This document shows positions 57,416 through 64,000 of a stretch of 64,000 nucleotides of DNA, piece by piece. Positions within the stretch are counted from its first letter, which is position 1. Every line of letters begins with the position of its first letter. The stretch covers positions 17,856,001-17,920,000 of the forward strand of contig OX637295.1 in NCBI GenBank assembly GCA_951799445.1, in the 5' to 3' direction. The position numbers were made by a program, and so were the translations under genes. Source of the stretch: Pseudisothecium myosuroides. Lineage: Eukaryota > Streptophyta > Bryopsida > Hypnales > Lembophyllaceae. The notes below the pieces were generated by a model, which was given only the letters and a program-made list of their open reading frames with translations, was not told the DNA's origin and did no database searches.

Positions 57416-60400
57416 CATATCCCGTTAATTAATTTGTTAATGGCTTCGGAATTTGACGAGGGCAAGGCAAGGAAAAGTGGAAGCAATGGACGAGGACACA
57501 CAGCGAACGTCAATGTAAGGTAGCAACACCCATAACTGTCAATTTAGGATTTTGAAAATGATTATTATTAATGGACATCCAACAAATTGTAGGACCCTAT
57601 TAGCAAGGGAAAAATAATTCCTATGCACTTTTGAATGTATTATTTGGACACTTTGAGAATAAGTTGTGAATTTTTAAAGAGCCGACTACAATTAGACCTA
57701 ATACCCACACTAAGATTTGATATTAAGATGTATTACATCCTTGTAATCACATCTATTCACTTCCAAAGATTTTCCAAGATTTTAGAGGTGATGGTTATTT
57801 GATGGTTATGGATGTTGCTACCTTAAGCTTCTGTGTTCCATTCAAAGTGTCTGGAACTTGACATTCTCTCGGCACCTTCTTAATAGCACTACATTCTGTG
57901 ATGTTTGGCAGAGTCTAACACTGGTTCTTACAGGACACCAAACGAAACGTAGGCGGTTTCTGATTCGACATGGAGTAATGTTGCATTGGAATTCTTTGTG
58001 GCTGCCTACGACAAATTACGTGGTTGCAACTGATTCTACATAGCAATTCAGATAGCAGTTTTTGAAGAACTTTTGCACTTAGTGGTAGCAATGTAGAAGG
58101 TTTAGCTAGGTTTGGTGCAAACTTATGGCTAAATCACGATGGACTCAGTATGCGTGATTGCATTTGAGAGTTAATTTATCCCTGTCCAAATATATTTCAA
58201 TGATTTGCTTTGCGAATATATAGAAACGAAAACGATGTTTTCTTTTTCGAGAGTTTGTGGAACTCTCTTGCTCTCTTACATCTTATTGAATTGATATTTT
58301 GATACAGGAGCTCTGTTTCTCTGAGGAAAGAATAAGCTCTCCTTATCGCAGGCGAAGCGACTGGCCTACGTAACATGCAGTTGTATCCAAATCTTGTTTT
58401 AATGGCAGTAATATAATCTCCGTGTGCCCTCACTTTTGAGTGTGGAGATATTGTGATAAACTGCTTGACCAAAATCTATCCGTCAGTTAAAGACGAGCAT
58501 CCTCCTCTAATTCGGCGTCTGAGTTAGTGTGTGACAAAAATTCCTGGACAATTGCTCGTTATGTAGTGCCCCACAGCTCCATGGTTGCAATTCATGTCAG
58601 TAGCCAGCATTTTTCAAGGTTAACTTTCTAAATGGAGTTTGTACTACACTGAGTAATCAGAGTAATAGCTAGAGCCGTAGAATCTGATCCTCGGGTTCGT
58701 CCTGCTTCCTGGTCATCGGCGTGAGCTTGTGAAGCCAAGAAATTCTTCTCTGGTTACAGACTACCATCCCTTTCAAGACATCGGCAGTACTCTCACCAGC
58801 TGCACAAATCATCAAAAACTCGAACCTCAGAAACTCAGGAGAATTTAAATCAGAAGTGACAATGCAAGCCAAGATTCCTCCAAAGACATTTGAGTTCACA
58901 GGAAATGACACCTCAAAGCTGAAACAACTAAGGCTTGATCATGCAGCAAGTTACCTCAAGTACATGCAATTTCTGTGTTGTGACATTTCTGTGTTTGCTC
59001 TAGATCCTTTAGCTGCATTGATTTGTCCTATTAGAGTGTGTTTTGAAATGAACGTTATATATGGTTATATCATTTACAAGGAATTCCTTGTAAGAAGTTA
59101 CAATCACCTGTAAGTTCATTTTGTAACACACATTACTAGGGCAAATCACATTAGAGTGTGTTTTGAAATGAACATATATATGGTTATAGCATTTACAAGG
59201 AATTCCTTGTAAAAAGTTATAATCACTTGTAAGTTCATTTTGTAACACACATTACTAGGACAAATCAATGTGGTTAACTGGCGCGTAATCCTTATTGAAT
59301 TTTGCTTACATGGAAGCTATTCAAATATATTATTTACCTCAATTTATCAAATTTGTCGTAAATGAAGGTTGAAGAATTCAAGCTTTATTTTGAATGAATG
59401 AGAAGTTATTTGAATGAGACAGCACCATGAAGTACTCTGTTCATTGTTAATCATCCATAATATGAAACTTTAGGCACTTAGTGGATAAACTTCAGATTTA
59501 TCCCAAGTTTTAATTGTGAGTGGCTGTACACCAATGTTGCAAGTGCTACTCAATCTGGTGTCGTGGAAATGAATTTGTACTTGTAGGCATTGAAAGAACA
59601 TGCAAGGGTTGCAATCAGGCTGAACATGACAAGAATATGCAAATACTCGGTGATAAGTTAACAAGCCCAAGCATCAGGAGAATATGCAAATGTTCACCGA
59701 TACCTGCACGGATAGCAACCAGTGTTTCTTCAAGAGAACAAAAACTCGTAACATTCTTGGTCTGAAAACTCACCATTCTCCACTGTAGATGGCGACGAGG
59801 GAAAAAAAAAGCTCAAAAGTCTGACATTCACTATATAGAGCATGCATGGCGCTCAATGTGTGGCTGACACCAATTTTCTTGCTGGAGCTCTTGGTACCTC
59901 CCACACGAGATGAGCTTAAGTCTGTTCATAGGGAATGTTCTGTTTCCAAGGTGTTGCATTGAACCTCCCCTTGAACTATTATGAAAACCTGGAATTGTAT
60001 GAAAAAAATATGCATGGACGAAACCATGTTGTATTGCACTATATATTCTACATATCACAACATGACAACAAGACACCAAATACAATTAAAAGTTGGTTGG
60101 AACATCACCTTGAAGGACGACTTGGGTGGTCATGCACAACAAATGGCATTAATTTGTATTAGGTTCCTAAATCAATTTTTTTTTAAGAGTGAATTCAATT
60201 TGCATTTTTATTGTTCATTGCAAGACCATGTAGGACCAATGTTGTTTGTTGCAAGACAAGTAAGTAATTATGTTCACAAAAAAACCATAACCATAGGGGA
60301 GGGTTTGTCACCACTGACACTTTCCTAAGGGTGTTGAGGAAGCCCCTCAAAGAATAGTATGTTGGAATTTGGTTTGATCACATTGTGTGAGCCTAAATGT

Positions 60401-62109
60401 GCAAGTCTTACATGCATCCTCCACTATCTTGCAAATGGACCTTCTGTAAATTTTACTTTTGTTCATTAGAAACACGTCAAGCTAGCTACTGACCCAAACC
60501 CTTTGCAACTATATATCCAACAAAATATGTTATATATACACCATGGTTTTGAGATAGATTCCTAATTAAGAATGTACTCTAGTTCTCAAAGGATTGCAAA
60601 TGGAGTACTTATCAAAGATCTTTCATATGAAATTAAGATCAATACATCAAAGACTATCAAACACATCAATAGATATCAATAAATGTTTGTGATTAATGAT
60701 TTAAATTAAATATCAAATGAATATTGATGTAAATAGAATTTTGGGTTCCACCCTTGTAAAAGGAAGGGATCAAACACAAACTTGCACCACTTGATGTACT
60801 AATTTTCACACCTATTAGACAAATCAACTACCCTTGATTGGCCACCTCTCAAATACTAGATATTTGAACTCGTTTTTTTTTCCATTTTTGATGAAGTGCC
60901 ATAGTGGCAATATTGAATGTTATAGAAAATATCATATTAACACACATCACTTATCCATAATTCAATTTTCATTCAGAATTTGGCGATTTCATCCATGATT
61001 TTTTTTTTATTTGAAGTTTTCAAGTGATTTTCTACCTTTTTACTACCATTTTTTTCTAAAGGCTTGGTGCCAAACTGCCAAGCCAAAAAATTTGGTGCAA
61101 TTTTGCACCAAATCGCCTAAAAAAAACACCCTGCTTGAACTCTCATCAGTTGTCTTAAAGAGCTCTTCACCTTCCATTGTTTATTGTTGAGAACTTATGT
61201 TGAATTTGAGAACGTGCATTGTTGGAGTTGGGTCATTCAGCCTCAGACGGCCCACTTTCTAGATGTCAAACGCGAGGTCTTGCTAAAGAGTGCTCCTTCT
61301 TTAGTAGCTCTTAGAAATGAAGAAACACACTTTACACAGCAGTGACACAAATTGTACAGACTGAAATGCACAGCCTTCTGCAGAGCAGGACTGCAGTGAC
61401 TGGGTTCTGAAGTTAAGGCGGTAGAGAATACAAGCTCATAATCCTCCAGCTCTATAAGCACAAGAATTCCCATTGCAGGGCAAGAGGAGAGCTCCTTACA
61501 AATCTGGTCATGGTAGCTCTGCCTAAAATGTTACACTGCAAGTTCAAAACTTTCCCAAACAATAGACAACGAATGTAGTCACAACAAAACATCCAGTTCC
61601 AGAACTCACACCTAAGGAAACGAGGTAGAAGGTTGAAAGAACTTTGTACGTAACATTTCTTCATTTAGATGCACGACGGTCGATAATTTACGGCCTTCCA
61701 CTGCATTGTGTACTGCAATGTGAGGAATTAGGATAACACTCATAACAGCTTTCAAGATAATCAAGAATCAGAAAATTAGGTTTTCAAGATGGAAAGAAAA
61801 GGTTTGGTAAATGGATATAGCATCTAGTTTTGGGGATATCATCGCCAGCGGTAGTCAACATACGAATAGGAATGACTGGAAAGGTTGAAAGATCTATGAA
61901 AGTCTTAAAAAACGAACATGTCATTAGCTGTTTCACGAAAAAGCTTATGATTCTAGATGGGCCTGTCAACTCCCTGAACTCTATACAAAACATGAGGCTA
62001 CAGGTATTGCAATGCACAGTTGCCCCAGAAATCTTTACAACTACTTCCAACAAAACAATATAGGATGATGTACAACTACACTGTTTACACGTAAGAATAT
62101 TGACCTGCG
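57416..62109. other. Spacer between the kelch-like and F-box genes
   Basis: No well supported gene. A minus-strand stretch (about 58911 to 58669) reads FPVNSNVFGGILACIV, then FLMICAAGESTADVL after an acceptor-like TTTCAG. It could be a lone 3' exon or a gene fragment; the family is not recognised. 61240-62060 (-) may be 3' UTR of the F-box gene. A tandem MITE dimer lies at 59031-59265. Confidence 0.4.
59031..59265. repeat. Tandem dimer of a ~118-bp palindromic element
   Basis: Two direct copies run from TTAGAGTGTGTTTTGAAATG to TTCATTTTGTAACACACATT, 118-119 bp apart. Each unit has inverted ends (GTGTGTTTTGAAATGAAC against GTTCATTTTGTAACACAC), so this is a head-to-tail dimer of a small MITE. 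The copies differ at only a few bases. Confidence 0.8.
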
Positions 62110-63507
62110 TTATGGATGAGCATTCCAACGAATCTCGCATGGAGTATCGCTGGATGCTCCGACAGGGGGTCCTGGCACTTTTCGAAGGTCTTGCCAAGTT
62201 CTCATCGACAGATCATAAATCCATCCTTTGTCATTTCGGTAAGGATCCAGTTCATTGACGCCCGCAAATACCATCAAGTAGCCGTTTGCGGAATGCAACA
62301 TGAACCTGTACTCATTCCTCTTTGGAGCCCGCTCAAAAGGGACACACCTATGAATTTCCACTGCCAACCATGTGGGCGGATGCTGGGGATGATGTTTTGC
62401 AGCATACTCTTTGATATAATACGTTGGTTGATTCTTTAATACATCACCTCCAGGGCCATCCATGTCTTTGACCAATACAAACAAACGGTTCTTGAGAAAC
62501 GTAGAACACTGTACATTTTTCTCAAACAGAGGACTCTGCTCATCATTGTCCTCCTCAAGCAATTGTCTCTTCGCAAAGTCATGAGCGGATTGATTCCCGA
62601 ACATGATATCCGCTGCTTCATTTGGTTGGGACCACTCTCCTGTGTCGGAATCAAAGACTTGGACTTCGTCTGCGTCCTTGGCGTCTTCCCTCTCCACCAC
62701 TATGAGCACCTTGTACCGACCGGTTTCCCGGTCCAAAGTGATACGATGCAATTGGACATTTAAAACATCTAAAACAGGTGGCAGATCCAAACATCTTTGC
62801 GTCAACGGATTCACAACCGTATAGAACAAGGACCGAAGGTACTGTTTCCTCTTCGGATGAGCTTCAAGGTAAAAGAGCACCAGCCCTCCATCAGAAGCTC
62901 CATCATCACTAGCTATGACTCTCCGACGAGGCTTCAAATCTCTCCAGCATGCCGCTGGGTTCCCCAAGGAAAGTTGCAAGGCGTGCCATGTGTTCAACTT
63001 GGGGTCGAACACCCGCACCAGAAAGGAGTTTCCGGCTAAGTTACAATCGCCTAATTTCCTAATGAAAGCAAACATTCTCGGATGTACGTCATCACAAATC
63101 CTAAAAAAGTGAGAGACACTTGCCGTGACGATGGTTTTCTTCCAAGCTGTGGAGAGGCATCGCAAGAGGAAAATCTCCTTCGTGGGGAGATGAGCGAGCA
63201 CGAGCTGCAAGAGCTCGTGCGGTAGAGATCCCCAGCGATCTGCGTTCATCAATTCGGCATGCTCACAGCACAAGTGTCGACAGGAGGGCGTCTCTGCTGC
63301 AACATTGTCTTGTTCTTCAACTGCTGCTGATGCCTTGCTCCGTTTGCTACTGTACACAAGCCGGTATTTGTCCCTCGGAATCCCAAACTCCTCAGCTGCG
63401 AGTTCAAGCAACGTCCGCAATTCGGAGGAAGAATAATCTTTTGATGCATTCAGACCACGCAATCTGCCTTCCAACACGCGAGCTACCTCGAGGTAAGAAT
63501 TCGCCAT
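62110..63507 (-). CDS. F-box protein with kelch/F-box-associated-like C-terminus
   Basis: A single-exon frame of 465 residues. ATG 63507 (MANSYLEVARVL) is chosen because the upstream tandem copy of this region preserves the same ATG as MADSYLEV and because the frame further upstream has only a GTG. Residues 91-130 form the F-box (WGSLPHELLQLVLAHLPTKE, then LLRCLSTAWKKTI), the part that would dock to SKP1/ASK in an SCF ubiquitin ligase. The remainder shows kelch/FBA-like blade signatures (FDPKLNTWHAL, VNPLTQRCLDLP, VFDSDTGEWSQP, WIYDLSMRTWQDL) that would bind the target, which is unknown. The N-terminal 90 residues include a helical acidic part and a basic SSKRSK stretch. The length is typical of plant F-box/kelch proteins. 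It is similar in architecture, but not closely in sequence, to the C-terminal part of the gene at 54298. Confidence 0.85.
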   Translation of the reverse strand: MANSYLEVARVLEGRLRGLNASKDYSSSELRTLLELAAEEFGIPRDKYRLVYSSKRSKASAAVEEQDNVAAETPSCRHLCCEHAELMNADRWGSLPHELLQLVLAHLPTKEIFLLRCLSTAWKKTIVTASVSHFFRICDDVHPRMFAFIRKLGDCNLAGNSFLVRVFDPKLNTWHALQLSLGNPAACWRDLKPRRRVIASDDGASDGGLVLFYLEAHPKRKQYLRSLFYTVVNPLTQRCLDLPPVLDVLNVQLHRITLDRETGRYKVLIVVEREDAKDADEVQVFDSDTGEWSQPNEAADIMFGNQSAHDFAKRQLLEEDNDEQSPLFEKNVQCSTFLKNRLFVLVKDMDGPGGDVLKNQPTYYIKEYAAKHHPQHPPTWLAVEIHRCVPFERAPKRNEYRFMLHSANGYLMVFAGVNELDPYRNDKGWIYDLSMRTWQDLRKVPGPPVGASSDTPCEIRWNAHP

Positions 63508-64000
63508 CGAATTGCTAAACCCTAACACCCGCCGGGTCACTCACAGAAGAGGATTCTCAAATTTTGTGACTCTGCACATAGACGCAGACAGCATATCACA
63601 AACTTAACCACACAGATGTTGAAGACATAGAACTCTGTCCTTGTTCTGAAGCCCAATTCAAACCAAAAGAAAAACTCTAAAGTAGGAAATCTCCACGCAA
63701 CCGCTCATTCCAAACACTCAGCGGACCCAGAATTGATCTTTCTCGTAAACATCATCAAGTAAGTATTAATCACGCAATCTGAGATCCTACCTCGAGATAG
63801 GAGTCTGCCATCGAATTGCTAAACCCTAACCCCACCCGGTCACTCACAGAAGAGGATTCTCAAATCTTTTGAACCTGCACATACACGCAGACAGCATATC
63901 ACAAACACAGATTCTCAAGTCACAGAACTCTGTCCTTGCTGTGAAGCCCAATTCAACCCAAAAGAAAAACCCTAAATTAGGAAATCTCAATGCAATCGCT
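63481..64000 (-). repeat. Tandem duplication of the F-box gene start and upstream region
   Basis: About 63487-63665 is repeated at about 63789-63975, for example GCCATCGAATTGCTAAACCC, TCACTCACAGAAGAGGATTC and CGCAGACAGCATATCACAAA. The upstream copy retains the initiator ATG at about 63812 and eight similar codons but then leaves the coding sequence. The duplicated unit of ~300 bp may carry the promoter and transcription start. It runs to or beyond the window edge. Confidence 0.8.

Overview
This is a nuclear land-plant window. The genes are split by AT-rich introns with plant-type GT..AG sites, and the families are plant ones: F-box proteins, a choline-transporter-like (CTL) protein, TKL-type kinases and an E2F/DP winged-helix protein. 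There is no bacterial, organellar or viral operon structure. The kinases, with their N-terminal linker and VLKVFKKG-type subdomain II, resemble families I associate with mosses, lycophytes and other seedless plants. That placement is an inference from memory; the species is not determined.

Layout. 1-2.4 kb is AT-rich with no gene. 2.4-7.1 kb (+) is a divergent DP/E2F-like transcription factor gene. 7.6-18.5 kb and 30.3-42.5 kb are two copies (units A and B) of one segmental duplication. Each carries a kinase gene (+) followed by a CTL/SLC44-like transporter gene (-). Both transporter copies give intact four-exon, 559-codon models with identical exon lengths. The two kinases carry in-frame stops at different places. 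A third, broken transporter copy lies between them at 25.3-28.8 kb. 54.3-57.4 kb (+) is a three-exon gene of unknown function with a glycine-rich minisatellite and a kelch-like C-terminal part. 62.1-63.5 kb (-) is a single-exon F-box gene whose start and upstream region are tandemly duplicated.

The spaces between genes (18.5-25.3, 33.3-36.0, 41.0-53.9 kb) are packed with short non-autonomous DNA transposons. Because of the duplication, several insertions can be dated and bounded against a paralogous empty site. The most notable are TTAA-flanked families with CCCCTAAAGG-type termini, which look piggyBac-like. There are also CACTA elements carrying tRNA-like and fold-back cores, an 8-bp-TSD element, a TA-flanked element and several nested insertions.

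No transposase ORF, standard tRNA, rRNA or CRISPR was found. The genes do not form a pathway. The window is best read as a gene-plus-TE neighbourhood shaped by segmental duplication. Splice sites were read by eye and none is confirmed by transcript data.
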